From positions 1,054,001 to 1,118,000 of the forward strand of contig MU008160.1 in assembly GCA_010909165.1 (NCBI GenBank): DNA of 64,000 bases, in the 5' to 3' direction. Position numbers and translations under genes: made by a program. Positions 33,925 through 47,035 of the stretch are shown piece by piece. How positions within the stretch are numbered: position 1 is the stretch's first letter; every line of letters begins with the position of its first letter. Under the pieces are notes generated by a model that did no database searches, had not been told where the DNA came from, and saw only the letters and a program-made list of their open reading frames with translations. The stretch comes from Anthoceros angustus. Taxonomy: Eukaryota; Streptophyta; Anthocerotopsida; Anthocerotales; Anthocerotaceae.

Positions 33925-35393
33925 ATGGCGATGGCGACGTACCAAGAGCAGTATTATGTGTCCCCGGATGAGTATTACCAGCGGCTGGCGGAGGGGTCGG
34001 ATATGTCGGTGGAGAGCATCGGGAGCATGAGGACGACGATGAATGGAGGGGGCTCGGTGTCCATGTCCACAGCAGGGGACTCGAGCGTGGGGTCCAACAA
34101 CTCGGTGAGGGCGGTGTTGATGCACCCGGACCTGCGGTCTCGGGTGAGGACGCCGAGCGCGTCGGTTTCGCATAGCGTGGTGATGCCCAACCTGTCGGTG
34201 CCGCACAGCCTGGGGGAGGACATGCTGGCGGCGGCGCTGATGGACGGGAGGCTGCCCACGGACGGGCTGGAGGGGTACGACGACTGGACAATTGACCTGC
34301 GGAGGCTGCGGATGGGGCCGGCCTTCGCGCAGGGGGCGTTCGGGAGGCTGTACAAGGGGACTTACAACGGGGAGGATGTGGCGGTGAAGATTCTGGAGAG
34401 GCCGGAGAACGACCTGCCGCGGGCGATGAGGATGGAGAACCAGTTTGCCAAGGAGGTGACCATGCTGGCCAACGTGAGTCACCAGAATGTGGTGCGCTTC
34501 ATAGGAGCGTGCAGGAAGCCCATGGTGTGGTGCATTGTGACCGAGTACGCTAAAGGCGGCTCCGTCAGGTCCTTCCTCAGCCGCAGGAAGTCCCGCTCGG
34601 TGCCATTGAAGGTTGCTGTCAAGCAGGCCCTTGACATAGCTCGCGGCATGGAGTACCTGCATAGCTTGGAAATAATTCACAGAGACTTGAAATCTGACAA
34701 CCTTCTCATCGCTACCGACAGGTCCATCAAGATTGCTGACTTCGGCGTGGCTAGAATAGAGGTGCAGGCCGAGGGCATGACTCCTGAAACCGGAACATAT
34801 CGCTGGATGGCGCCGTAAGCTCCCTCCTCCTCCTCCTTCTCCTTCAACTATCTTCGACTCTCCTCACCACAACCCACAACACTCATCCTGCTCTGGGAGT
34901 TTTGTGGGTTGTGGGTCCTGTTATGTCTCGTAGCCTCGTGTGTTTTTTTCTCTTTTTGGGGTTTGGCACTTCTTTGAGCAAGCAGTTTTGTACAGGTTCT
35001 GGGCAGCTTCCATTCCAGTGTAAGCTAAACCCCATGAGCTGGCGTTGCAGGGAGATGATCCAGCACAGACCATACACGCAGAAGGTGGATGTGTACAGCT
35101 TCGGAATAGTTCTATGGGAGCTCATTACGGGCCTCCTTCCTTTCCAAAACATGACTGCAGTCCAGGCGGCGTTTGCAGTTTGTAACAAGGGGGTGCGGCC
35201 TACCATACCGCAGGACTGCCCTGTGGCGTTGCAAGACATCATGACTCGGTGTTGGGATAGCAACCCGGAAGTGAGACCCGTGTTTTCCCATATCGTAGCA
35301 ATGTTGGAAGAGGCACAAGTGGAGATATACTCCACTGTCCGCAGGGCCAGGTTTCGGTGCGGCTGCTTGGCCCGCCCTCTAACAAGTGACTAG
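33925..35393 (+). CDS. Raf-like MAPKKK, group C (STY22/RAF22-like)
   Basis: Cytosolic Ser/Thr-Tyr kinase of the plant Raf-like group C. Two exons, 33925-34814 and 35051-35393, joined within the MAPE codons, giving 410 residues. The N-terminal regulatory part is Ser/Gly-rich ([17 protein letters not shown]), followed by [10 protein letters not shown]. Kinase features: glycine loop [16 protein letters not shown] (130-145), Lys155 in [12 protein letters not shown] (252-259), DFG (272-274), the activation segment [13 protein letters not shown] (286-298), and the C-lobe [20 protein letters not shown]. The C-terminus [14 protein letters not shown] matches Arabidopsis At2g24360 (STY22) and relatives almost throughout. 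Starting at 33925 fits family N-termini; an in-frame upstream ATG at 33802 would add only low-complexity residues. The intron carries the same G-rich motif as the leader. Confidence 0.93.
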
Positions 35394-35699
35394 CTTCCAG
35401 TAGGGTTTGTCATTTTTGTCTTCACACCTTGTTGGGATCAGCTGAAATGTTATTCATGAACACATTGATCTGGCAGGACTTCTATATGGAAGTGGGTATG
35501 TATATTGTTGCTTCACCCTACTAAATTAATAATAAACTAAGCACAGGTGTGGTTGGCTTGAATTCTGGCTTTCCTTTCCAGTTGCTGATTTGTCTGCTCT
35601 CCAGTAGACACATGCCCTTCCGCTGTCTGCGAGAGCTTGCCCCCCTTTTTTTTTTGTTGTTGTTGTTGGAGTGGTTGTGGTTGTTGTGTTGGAGTTCCT

Positions 35700-35765
35700 T
35701 GCTGGGAGGGTGCAAGGGCCTTGCTGGGGGAGGGTGCAAGGGCCTTGCTGGGGAAGGGTGCTGCT
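35700..35765. repeat. Short tandem repeats, 22-24 bp
   Basis: 'tgctgggagggtgcaagggc' is repeated 2.6 times at 35700, 35722 and 35746, with small changes in G-run length. It lies just after a T/TTG-rich stretch. Confidence 0.75.
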
Positions 35766-36159
35766 CCATGCAGCACCTGCGCTTTGTCCGCTTATCACAA
35801 GCATCACTGTTTTATCCCAGTACTTTGTAGAAATACACACCTGTACTAGCAAATTCTGTAGCAAATTGAGTCTAAGTTTGTTGAAGCCTTCTCAGCAAAG
35901 CAAAGTGTGGTTGCTCGCTTTTAGATGTATTTTCATCTATACATTTTTATAATTCAAATATTATTATAATATAATCTTGTCTAAATGATGGTAGTAAGAG
36001 AAGTACGTATGATCATAGTTATTTTACTCATTTTGATTGTACCAGTTTGTCTATACTAACCTCCTCATTTTGGTTGGGCCCCAACATCCTCATGGACCTA
36101 AATTATACACTCTATCTCAATACATTATATGCACACTACCTCAATAGATTTTACTTGGG

Positions 36160-36800
36160 ACCAGTATAATCTTGGAATTATGAGTTTTGTGTCCCACAAG
36201 GTCCTTGGGACTATCTGTCCTGTATTCCATTTTCAGCTTGGAGACACACCAAACATGTCCGATAAAGTCCTTTTAGGACAATTGGTTTCGTACCCCATTT
36301 TAACCTTGGATACGCTAAACATGACCGGCAAGTTCATACTAGGACTATGGGTCCCGTGTCTGGCAAGTCCTTGGACTCATGGGTCCCATATTCGAGCTTT
36401 AGATCCAGGACACACCAAAAATGACCGACAAGTCCAATCAAATGTGATTCCACGAAAAAAATGATCCGCAAGTTCTTAGGACTATGGATCTTCTATCCGA
36501 CAAAGTTCTTCCGACAATGGAACTATGGATCCCGTATTCAGTTTTAGAGCTAGGACACACCAAACATCATCGGCAAGTTCTTAGGACTATGGGTGCAAGT
36601 TCCTAAAAGACTACGGGTCCTATGTCCGGCAAAGTTCTTGCAACTATGCTCCCGGTGTTCAGCAAAAGTTCTTACCAAGATATGATGGGTCCCTTGTCTG
36701 GCACATTTCTTATAATTATGGGTCCCGCTAAGTTTCTTTAAATTATATAGGTCAAGTGTCCATCACGTAAGTCCTGCGGACTATAGGACCTGCATGTGGT
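36160..36800. repeat. Degenerate repeat field
   Basis: Roughly seven interrupted copies of a unit built from 'aggactatgggtcccgt', 'gtccggcaagttctta' and 'gacacaccaaacatgaccgg' occur at variable 60-90 bp spacing. Copies are truncated and diverged, as in an old minisatellite. No coding content. Confidence 0.6.
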
Positions 36801-37226
36801 ACACGACAAACTAAACATGAGCGGATCACTAGATAGTAAGAACTCGTCTTAGAGCTTCGACATATTAAACACACTTGCAATTAGAAATCAACAGGCAAAT
36901 GAGGATGCCATTTGTTTGCTCTTTGCAAAATGAAGCATTAGTCAGGGATCAGTCCCCATGTCATGGGCGCAAGATCGTAGGGGTCAGTCTCCCTATTTTG
37001 GGGCACAAGAGCCTAAGAGAAGTGCATCCCTTTAGAATTTAAAGCATGTGTGGTACAATGCACAGAAAAAAAAGAATCATCCACATCTCATCCAACATCT
37101 CATCCAACATTTACGGTGAGCTTGAGCACAATTCAAAGAACGAACACCATTTGCAAACGTGTATTGTACGCAAAGAATGATTTCTTCTTGTAACATCATT
37201 ACAATAATGCCTATGCCATATATCTA

Positions 37227-37291
37227 TGGTTGCTGGGATTTGAACCCACACGGCCATAACATGGAATCCTTACCACCGTAATCCGCAGCCA
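37227..37291 (-). tRNA. tRNA-His-like sequence, degenerate (pseudo-tRNA)
   Basis: The minus strand (from 37291 down) matches cytosolic tRNA-His: TGGCTGC acceptor arm, GGTGGTAAGGATTCCA, anticodon arm CCATG-TTATGGC-CGTG, T-arm GGGTTCAAATCCC, and 3' AGCAACCA. The anticodon reads ATG instead of GTG, the acceptor stem has a C/A mismatch, and several bases between the anticodon arm and T-arm are missing. It is therefore probably a tRNA pseudogene or a tRNA-derived SINE head. Confidence 0.55.
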
Positions 37292-38037
37292 ATTTAGCTC
37301 TAATTTTCCTCTCCTCTCTTAAAAAAACTCACTTCTATTTTTTTGTGGTGACCTTGTATTCTCATGCTCTATATTTTGTGATCTATATTCTCCAAAAACT
37401 AATGTAAATTTCGGAGATAAAAGAGAAGCTAAGTATGGAAGATAGATTTCCTTAAGACAACATCATCTATTGGTCGATATATTTTGAAATATGAATGGAC
37501 TCTTTTAAGAAAAAAAACACAATTACAGTCAATGGATGAGTGGTGACAAAGAGACGCGACACTAGTCCGGGTCCGAGTGCGCTTTGATAGACCGGTCAAA
37601 TGCTGTACATACATACACATGTAGGGGCCAGCAGAGGTTAGCAGTAATAAAACGGCGTGGTAACGTGGTGGCGAAACGCGTATTGCCACGCAGCAGCTCG
37701 GTCACCACAGCAGCGCCCACCACCACCACGGCACACACAAACACGCTCGGCTCGTCTCGGCTGCTCTGCGCATCGCCTGGCCTCGCCTGCCTCGGGCTCG
37801 GGCTCTGCGCATTCATTTCCCCCGTCGCATTGCGACGTCCCGGACTACAAGGCGGCTGGGGGAGCCAGGAATCGAGGCACCGGGCATCTGCTGTCCAGGG
37901 ACAGAGCACGCTCGGGAGCTGCACGGAGCGCGCGGGGCAGAGGAGATGGAGACGGACGAGAAGGGCAGGGGCTGCAGGGACAGAGACAAAGAGGGGCCCC
38001 GGCTGCTGTGACTGCCAGCGCTGGATGACGCAGCAAC

Positions 38038-41000
38038 ATGGTTGGGGAGAAGCACAGCGAGCTGGTGTGCGTGCTGCAGCAGCGGGCGCGGGATCCCGTC
38101 TGCAAGGCCATATTCGATCCGCTCATGGAGCTGCTGTGGACCGCCTCTGCGTCAGTAGGTTCCGGGCGCTGCTCTTCTGCTTCTGCTTGTTGCGTGCCTG
38201 CTCTGTGAGCTGTTGCTCCTCCTGCGGTGTGAGGGGCGTGGCGGGGTCGGGGAATTGCTGCGCGGGCTTGTCTGGTTGGAATCTCCCTGGGAGGGGGAAT
38301 TCGAGCCGTCTGAATTTTGTGTCAGAAGCTTGGTGGGTTTGTGTTTGGATTTTGTGGGTGAGTGGGACTGTGTGCTGGGCAGCCTGCGTGTGTGGCGCCT
38401 CGTGGTGGGCCTGGACGGCAGATGGAAATGCGGGTTCAAGATTTCCCGGATTCCTTTTCGCAGGCGATGGGAACTTCAGACTCTCATTCTTGGGTCTCCT
38501 CGCATTTCGGTGGGAGATTTGTATGGAGGTCTGGATTCAGTTCAGCTTGGTCAGCTGGTTGCGGACAAGGGATGCCTCAGCTGCATTGCCTGTCAGACAT
38601 GGCGTGATAGCAATGAAATTGCTGGATTTCTTAGCTTATCCTGATGATGGGCGTCAGGATGCACATCGTTCCTAGCTTTCAGATTAGGGCAGCCCACTAG
38701 AACTGTGGCCCTATGGTCTAACTTTTGAATTTCGTTGACACCAATCTCTGACTTCTTCGTGGACACTTTTATCCGCCATGTCATAGGCATCGGTACATTT
38801 GATGGTGGCGTTATCTGTATAGTTACCATGGGAGAGCTGGCTATTGTGGTGTTATAGAAAGGTACCTTGCTCTTCAGCATTGCAGTGAGACATTGGACAT
38901 GCGCCTGCGTGCAGGGAACAGTACACTCTCACATTTGTCCGACAATGCAAAAGTACTCGGTCTTTGGAGCACATAATGGTATTGTAGTCGGGTTGCTGCT
39001 CACAACAGAAGGTGTCATTTCTGTGAGTGCCGATGCTCTACGGATGCACACACGAGGTGGTCTCCCTGTCTTGAGCTTCAGGTAAATTAACTCATAGTGA
39101 TTGAACCGGTTCTAGAGTCATCACCTTCCAAGTTGTCACGTGAGGAACCTGATGCATCTTGTTTGAGTTGTGCCTTTCCAGTGTTCTTCTGACCTGAATT
39201 TCTTTGCAGGGATAATGGCGTTGCAGATATGCTATGCTGTGAATGGGAGCGTCCTGCAGCAGCTCGTGTGCTACTAGGTCATGCTTCGAACAGAATCTCT
39301 GTGTTCGATATGGCTACATCTTCTATTTCCTCATCGGTACCTATTTTATCCTGCTGTTTGAATAAATTGAAGAGTTGCTAAGTAGTACTGGGGCCTGCTG
39401 TCTCTGGTGGTTCTTCCTGTGTGTCACCCCTACTATAGAGCAAGATGAGTTATTACCTTATTTATGTTTGCTCTGGTTCAGGTCCATACGAGTCAAGGTA
39501 TCTCTGTGATGAGAAGCAATGGTCGTCTTGTAGCATGTGGGGGCACTGCAGGAGAGCTCAGCTTGAAGGATCTCAGAACAATGAAAACTGAGCACTCTGT
39601 AGACGCCCATCCAGGTGTGTGTCATTGACTGACCTTCGGTATAGATCACAATATTTTGAGTCTTGGGAGTAATGCTTACGCATCATTGTGGAGTCCTTAT
39701 GTATCCACGGCTGTGCTTGGTTCAGCTGTATTTATGTTTGTATGTGTGTCTGCCACTCCATAGGATAAAGATCTTGACATTAAGTAGTTCTTTCTCACTG
39801 TTGCATTCAAGGTGGGGTTCCTTATGATCCAAGTACACAGGCTCTTGGTTTGATGGCTCATTCCAGGAAAAATTACTTCGCTGGAGCTTAAGGGCGACTT
39901 GCTTGTGTCTTGTGGGCTCACCCAGCATATGGGTCGACTGTATTCTGATCCAGTCATAAAGGTCCTTGCCCCCTCAGTTGCTCAGAATAATATCCAACAT
40001 GTACATTATTGGCTCGTGGAGGGTTCTGGCATTTATTCCAGATCATCAACATTTGAATGTATATTTGCATAACATTGTTTACAGTTTAGAGTTCCCTATG
40101 GCAGGTTTTTGACATTAGGCAGGCTGTGCGTCCTTTGACACACATCCCTTTCGTTCCTGGGCCCACAACTCTGCACTTCCAACCCAAATTTTCCAGTATC
40201 GTCGTAGCCACTGCGGGAACAGGGGCTATCCTCGTGACTGATGTACAAGGTGGAGGCACGGATTGTCAAACATATCAGGTCGTCTCTGCTGCACGTTTCA
40301 GAGAACGTGAGCTTGGTTGTGAGATTTTACGGACACCTCCTCCAGTGAACTATTTGTGACCGTTGCTGGTGAACCTTTCTCCAGGTGGACTGTGGGGAAG
40401 ACTTTCTGGTCACTTCAGATGTCTCGAATTCTGGCGAGCTTCTAGCATTTGGCGATTCAGGGGGCTTTTTACATTTATGGGGTACTTTCGACCGAGCTCG
40501 TGTCAATCTCTTCTCTCAACCCACTGAGGTACTATCTTGTGAGTCGCTTGGTTGAAATGTGATGGACTTGCTTAGCTTTGCCGTAAGTGGGGCTATTTGC
40601 GCATCAGCTTCAGGCTCTTTCTTGTGTCACCTTCAAAAACCACGTCTGTCCAGGGAGCCTTGTCTTTTTGTTTCCCTGCTTTAGGCTCTGACATGCTGCA
40701 ACTGGTAAAAGCAGGAGTTGAATCATTTCGTGGTGTCAACTTCCACTTTTGCTGCATGAACATGGTGGTTGATGCTGGATGGAAGATCACTTCTTATCTC
40801 ACAATGATTAGTCCTACTGAGTTGTGATGGCCGCCTGTGCACAGCTCCCAGATGTATCAACAGGGCCACAAGTTCACATTAGCGAGAGGGATTCTTTCAG
40901 CTATATATATCAGCCGTTCTCCAGCACATTGTTCTCTACTGTGGATTCAGCATTGCCCATCCATGTGGGTTTGCCACCAAGAACAGTAGACCCATCATTG

Positions 41001-44000
41001 CTAGAGCAAACGCAGTCGGTTGATTTTGTCAAAGTAGTCCAGAATCCTCACTGGCAATTAGGGAGTCCTTATGGTGATGCCACTCGAGCTTCTGTGGGTC
41101 TACGCAATACCCGTCGAAAAGGCAAGGTAGGCAGGCTATTTACCTATGCAACACATGTCTGGCAGTCTTCTCTTGCTGACCATGCTGAATCAGTCATTCT
41201 GTCTGACAGTAGAGCTAGGATCTTTTTTCTTGGTTGTTACTGGATCATTATGGGTTGCTGTCTGTGATACTGAGTCCGTATGGTGCTGCAGACAGATATC
41301 GAAAGTTTACAGATCACTGATCGGAGGTCTTTAGGGGCCTCAGGTGCGAAGGGTATCTTGAAGTTCAGGTGGCTTCCAAAGGGCTATCGGCGAGTTGAAG
41401 CAAAGCAGTCACAGTCAAAGCTCAGATATGAGGAGTTTGACTTTAGCTATTACAACAAGACACGCTTTGCAGGTTTGGAGAATGATACCATCAACAGTTA
41501 CTGCAATTCGCTCTTGCAGGTATCTGTTAGCATTTATGTGACTTCGCTATCCTGATTCGCTGCCCTCTTGCCTGGCAATGTTGGCTTTGTCCTTCTGGTA
41601 CTCTGCCTTTTTATCACACAGCATTGTCTCGGCAGGTGCTCTATTTTATTCCCCAGCTGCAGTCTAGTGTCACTCGTCACATTTGTGAACGGGAGTTTTG
41701 CCTCACATGTGAACTTGGGTTTGTCCTACATATGCTTGATCTTGCCAGAGGCGACACTTGTCAGGTACCTCCCCTTGCTCTCCATTGGAACCTTCCAATT
41801 GTCAGCTGTGTTAGTGCAGCCATAAACTGTCACATGTATCCTTGCCCTTGCTTTGGTCTCTCATTCCAACTGGATTTGCAGCCCACCAATTTGTTGCGTG
41901 CATTGAGACAAATCCCTGAGGCATCAGCTCTTGGGCTTGTGGAAGGACCTGATGAGTGGGAAAGTAGTAAGGAGAAGTCACTGGCAAAGAGAATTCAGAC
42001 GTTTAGTAGATTCCTTCTTGAACAGGTGCTTTCACATGAGATTCCTCCTTCGCCTATAATCATTCTAGCATGGATAAAATGTTTAGGAAAGAACAAATCT
42101 ATAGGCTTGAAGTAAACTGGAAGTCATCTTTGTTTCGTGTGCCCTTCTGTGATTTGCAACATGGTTTCTGAAAATACAGAAAATCTGTTTTCACAGCTGC
42201 ACAAAGAGGCACAAAGTGGGAGTACCTCTTCTGAACCTACCTCTCAAGGCACACCTCTTAGTGACTACCTCTTTGGGACGACATACCGATTGCGCACAAA
42301 GGTGACACGAGGTCTTCAGTTTCAAACAGTTGGATGAGAGTACGCTCACAGGCATGGAACAAATAGCTTATAGTTAGTTGTGCATCCGTCACAGTGTTTC
42401 AGAGTCTCACATGAAGATATTGTCCAAGAGAGGCGTTTATTCCAAGTAGACCTGCAGGTAGCCTATGGATACCTTGGCTAGTTAACACATTGGCTGATAG
42501 TTGAAAAGGTCTCAATGAATCTGAAAGCATGTTCTTGTGATTGACAGTACACAACAGGAAAGGCTGGAGTACAGCCAACCTTTGCAGAGCTCCTGGAGAG
42601 GAGCCTTTGCAAACAGGAAGAAGTTCGTGCCTGGTGCTCAGAGTGTCGAAGCTATCTTCAAGTACAGCAGGTTGACAGCTTCACTGTTGCCCTTCTATCT
42701 ATTGATCATGGCAGCTAGCTGGTACTTATGCGGTAATGTGTTCCAGATTCGTGCGCCCTGTAACCTGCCAAGGGTTCTCATTGTCAACTGTTGTATCAAG
42801 GGGGATGCTGAGCTATCTTTCTGGCTCAGAGAGTCACACCAGGCACGTCCAGACAACAAATCCAGCATTACCGAGAATGGAAGATCCTTCATCTCCAAAG
42901 CAATGTATCAAAGTGGGGCAGATATGTGGCTTCCATTCCGTCTTGGGATCACATTAGATCCTCAGTATTCGAGAGTCAGGGTGATTGAGGTGGCAACCAC
43001 TACTCTATTCCTTGAGCCATAAATTTCTAGGACAAATTCATATTATGTGGTTTACCATCTTGATGCAGGACCGCACACCACGTGGCAGCAATGAGCAATT
43101 GAAAACCAAAACATCCAGTGCCAACATTACTGCTGCCATGCATGGTATCTATGAGTTGACAGCCATGATAGCTCACATTCACGACGAATATGATAATGGT
43201 GGAAGGCCCCAAGAAGAAAGTGAGGGTCATCTAATCGCACACGTGAAGGTACATTGTAGATACATCTCTGCAATTAGCAACTGCTGTTTCTTGTGGCAGT
43301 GTCTTTTTTCTGAGAGCTTCTCATTGGGATCTCTGTGTTTTTACTACTGATAGATTCCCCCACGTTATTTTGAAAAACATGCACCACATTCATCGTCACC
43401 AACTGTAGGCGCTTCAGCTGGTATTGCAACTTGTCGTGGATGATTTTGAAACCCTGTTGAGAAACACCATTTCAGCCATCGCTTGCCTTGCTTGTGAGAG
43501 TCGGGCTGTATACTGATTCTCTCTTGGCTCATGCAGGCGCTCCAAACCAAGCAACATTATCTCGAGGAGTTTCTTACTCATTTGAGTGGGTTCTATTTAA
43601 TGATTTTTGCATATCTCCCAGTTCGGCTGCCGAAGTGGTAATGTGATCAGTGTTTTGTTTATGCAAGAGCCTGAATTGTCCCTTTAGGTTGTTGTGATGT
43701 GACTGGCCTGACATGGCCTTTCATGGAGTAGGTAACCATGTATGGGAAGCAAAAGGTACCCTGTCTGCTTTACTACACCCGCATTGAGGATTGTGATTGG
43801 GAGGGAACGGAGGGTGTGCATGAGCATACTCCGAAGACTTCTGATGGGGATAAATTGCTGTCATCACTTTTCTCTCGGGTAATCCTATTGGACGTGCAAA
43901 CTGTTTCTTTAATGCGGAGGGCAAGCTTTTGTTCTGTGTGTAAGGGTGTTTAATCTTGCATTCCTGGTGTTACAGAAGGTGTCTTCACCAATTAGCCAAG

Positions 44001-45890
44001 AGTTATTTAATCGGCTTATCTCTGAACCCTCAAGAGATGCGGCTGACGCAGCCACTTCTAGCTTTGTTGCACTGGATATGGCTACAGAATCTCCGAGACC
44101 GGTAGTGACTGGCCCTGCATTTGATGATCTTGTCTGTTTGGGCTTTCTCTTGAGTCCGATCTTCTTGCCTTGTTTAACGACTAAAGAGTTCTCTGTGGTT
44201 GGTCATAGGGAATGCTTTTGGGGATTGATGCAGAGTTCGTTGCTCTCTCAGCTGCTGAGAAGGTACCTATGATGACCTAATTTGAAAGAATTGCTTTTTT
44301 TGTTTGAAGTCGCTAAGCAAAATTGCTGGTGCTTTCTGACTCGATACGTCTTTTCCAGGGCTCTCGAGGTGATGGTTCAGAGTACATAATAAGGCCTGCT
44401 CGTCTTGGACTGGCTCGTGTCAGTGTGGTATGTATTTTTTAAGATTTTCCTGTTCGCAATGTTCCACCTTGCAGAAAGTGTCCACGGGACACTTCAATAC
44501 AAAGATTGTTATCAGCTGGGACGCTTAACTTTCTTGTAGCGATCCTTTCAAGCAGCTGTCTAAAGGTTGCCAATTCCTGAAATCAAGGTCCGAGGAGGAG
44601 GAGAGAAGGCCGGTGTTTGCTGCATAGACGACTACATTTGTACAGTGAGTACTCAATTGGATTGTCTACTGGTCTGACCGGGTTTGCTGCTAAGACATTC
44701 TTGGTTCCAGAAACTGCTTCTTACCAGAGGCTCGTTTCGGATTGCTCCAGGTTGAACCAGTTCATGACTACTTGACGAGATACTCAGGAGTGTCGCCGGG
44801 GGACTTGGTGAGTCTTTGGGGTCAATGCATGCTTTTCTTTTCTGGCTGTCTCCTTTTATCAATCAGAAAGCTGTATCGTGTGGTGGCAACGGCTCTGTTG
44901 CTGACATCAAGTGCCTTTCTCTTTGTAGGATCCCACCACGTCTAAGCATCCTGTCACTACCTTGAAGAAAGCCTACTTGAAGCTACGCTACCTGGTAGCC
45001 ATAACCTCTCTCCTGAATCTCTTGACTGTGCTGGCAGCATCCTACCTCAGGTGTAATGAGGAGTCTGACAGCTGCCTGTGCTGATGATGTAGGTCGACAG
45101 CGGTTGCCTCTTTGTAGGCCACGGATTGAAGAAGGACTTTCGAATGATCAACATTGTCGTTCCTCAGGAGCAGGTTTTGTGCTCTTGCTTAAGCCTTAGA
45201 CTGTCTGCAACATTCTGAAACACTGGCTGGGGTTTTCAACGCGGGCACATGTGCAGATCATTGACACCGTGGAACTATTCCATCTGAAGAAGTCGCGCAA
45301 GCTGTCTCTGCGATTCCTGGCATCCTATCTGCTTAACGTAATGCGATTCAATTACGGCATGTTCATCTCTGCTATGATTTTCTCACCGAGTACAATGTGA
45401 GAGCGTGGGTTTCTCGTGTGCAGGCAAACATCCAAAACGAGACGCACGATAGTATCGAGGACGCGTGCACGGTCAGTCCGTTTGTCTGTTGGCTTGCTTG
45501 CAACACAATCTGATCAGATGCACCTAAATCCTAAACTATGATGCACTAGACCTGATTGCTCCTTGACCGCATCTCTGCAGGCTCTGAGGTTGTATGCAAA
45601 ATACAAAGAACTGGTAGCTTCGGGGCAGTTTCCCGCCAAGGTATAGACACAGAGTCTAACTAAATGAAAGAACTAGGTCACAGGAACTGGGTGATTGTCA
45701 TTCAACTTGTCTCTCGTGTGATGCGTATGCACTAACACTCGTATTGTGTGGATCAATCAAGCTCACGGAGATTTACGACTACGGCCGAAGCCATGGCTGG
45801 GAGATGTCTAGAGATGCTGAAAGCTCCAAAGATGTGGGCGAAGCTGGCGACCCTGGTGATGCTGCTGTGCAGCGTGGTCCTGCAGGATAG
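38038..45890 (+). CDS. PAN2: PAN2, catalytic subunit of the PAN2-PAN3 deadenylase
   Basis: 3'-5' poly(A) exonuclease that starts mRNA deadenylation in the cytoplasm. Many exons. Exon 1 is 38038-38154 ([20 protein letters not shown]...LLWTASAS); exon 2 starts at 38915 ([20 protein letters not shown]). A WD40 region follows ([64 protein letters not shown]) to about 41,000. The UCH-like domain begins [18 protein letters not shown] (41,468-41,519). It has Ser where ubiquitin proteases have the active Cys, as expected for this inactive domain; [10 protein letters not shown] lies further on. The DEDD exonuclease supplies [13 protein letters not shown] (44,225-44,263), [16 protein letters not shown] (45,119-45,166) and [20 protein letters not shown] (from 45,446). 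The end is [14 protein letters not shown]-stop. No break was found, though not every small exon was placed. Upstream neighbour is the Raf-like kinase, downstream the TLDc gene, all on plus. Confidence 0.94.
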
Positions 45891-46639
45891 TGTTGGGCAG
45901 TCGTATTTAAGGCTCAGATGTAATGTTATCTAGGAGCAGCAACGTAATTACAGGCAGTGAAGATCGGTGTCTCTGTTCCGTCCGGTGTAGGAAGTCTCTC
46001 GAGAGCTTGTGAGGAGCTCGATGAAAGGGACATGCGCACAGATTGGAATGTGCAGCCTTGAATGCAGCTTAGCTAGGGCAGGGCACTTGTACATATCTAC
46101 CTATACGTCAGACCTCGGAGTGGTAACCGGTGTTGAAACGCCTCCTTGTAATCAATGAAGCTTTCTTTCCTTTCTACTCACTCAATGCTGTGTGTGCAGG
46201 CAAGCACCTACCCAGCCTCCTTCTCTGGCAGGTTTCCTGTGACTTGTCCTGTGCGCCGTCTCCGTTTTCTGTTTCATGACTGTTGCTGTTGCTGTTGCTG
46301 ATGCCGATGCTGCCACCATAGCCGCCTCTCTCGCACAGTTCCCAGTCCCACTCGCTCGAGCTTGCTTGCCTGCAGGTAGTAACTGTCCTGCAATACAGCT
46401 GGGACTCCTGGGCAAGGTTGGTGCCGAGGATGGTAAGAGGACATCACTCCCAGCAGCTTCCTCCTGTAGGCCTGTCCTTTTCTGCATAGGCTTCTCCTGT
46501 TCTCCTTTCCCCGCCTGGCCATCTGCTGAACTGCCGCGTGGGACCTGCTCTGCCCACAAAGATTCTAGAACAAACCGTGTGGGTCAGCCTGGGACATCCA
46601 CATTTTGTTGTCCTGCTCTTTCTGTTGACGAAGCCAGGA

Positions 46640-46725
46640 TCTGCGGTGGCCATGGCAGTAAAAGTGGCTTCACTCCGCCACCTCATGACACGTCACGGGT
46701 TCGAACCCGTCATGCAGGTTTGCCG
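46640..46725 (+). other. tRNA-like B-box element
   Basis: ACGGGTTCGAACCCGT forms a perfect T-stem and TTCGAAC loop (RNA polymerase III B box). About 45 bases upstream, 'tggcagtaaaagtgg' loosely resembles an A box. No acceptor stem pairs across it, so it is not a functional tRNA. A tRNA relic or SINE head is possible. The core is palindromic, so orientation is uncertain. Confidence 0.3.
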
Positions 46726-46984
46726 TTGGGTTAGCCTGACCGCAGCTGCGGTTAGGGAGGTGATAGGCGTGGGCTCGCCACACAGAGGCTTTGAGGAGGC
46801 GAGGGCCGGGGTGGAGCGGAGGCCAAAGAGCGACTATACTTGACGGGCAAGGCAGGCGGGAAGGCAGGGAGGCTCCTCCTGCTGCATGCGCCATCTCCTG
46901 TACAGATTGGGCAACAGCAAAGCGCAGAAGCTGGCGCAGGGCAAGGAGGAATTTGCAGCGCTTCAAGCAATCCAGAAATCAAAG

Positions 46985-47035
46985 CAAGCAAGCAGAAGCA
47001 GAAGCAGAGGCAGAGGCAGATGCAGATGCCGATGC
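46985..47035. repeat. Hexamer simple repeat
   Basis: An AGCAAGCAAGCAGAAGCAGA-type run grading into GCAGAGGCAGATGCAGATGC. Imperfect 6-bp periodicity. Confidence 0.8.

Larger units (their letters stand above)
35394..38037. other. Kinase-PAN2 intergenic region
   Basis: No protein gene recognised. It contains a poly-T/TTG run (35,648-35,690), short tandem repeats (35,700-35,765), a degenerate repeat field (36,160-36,800) and a tRNA-His-like sequence (37,227-37,291). From 37,660 it is GC-rich and would form the PAN2 promoter and leader. The GC-rich reading frames there do not resemble proteins. Confidence 0.55.
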
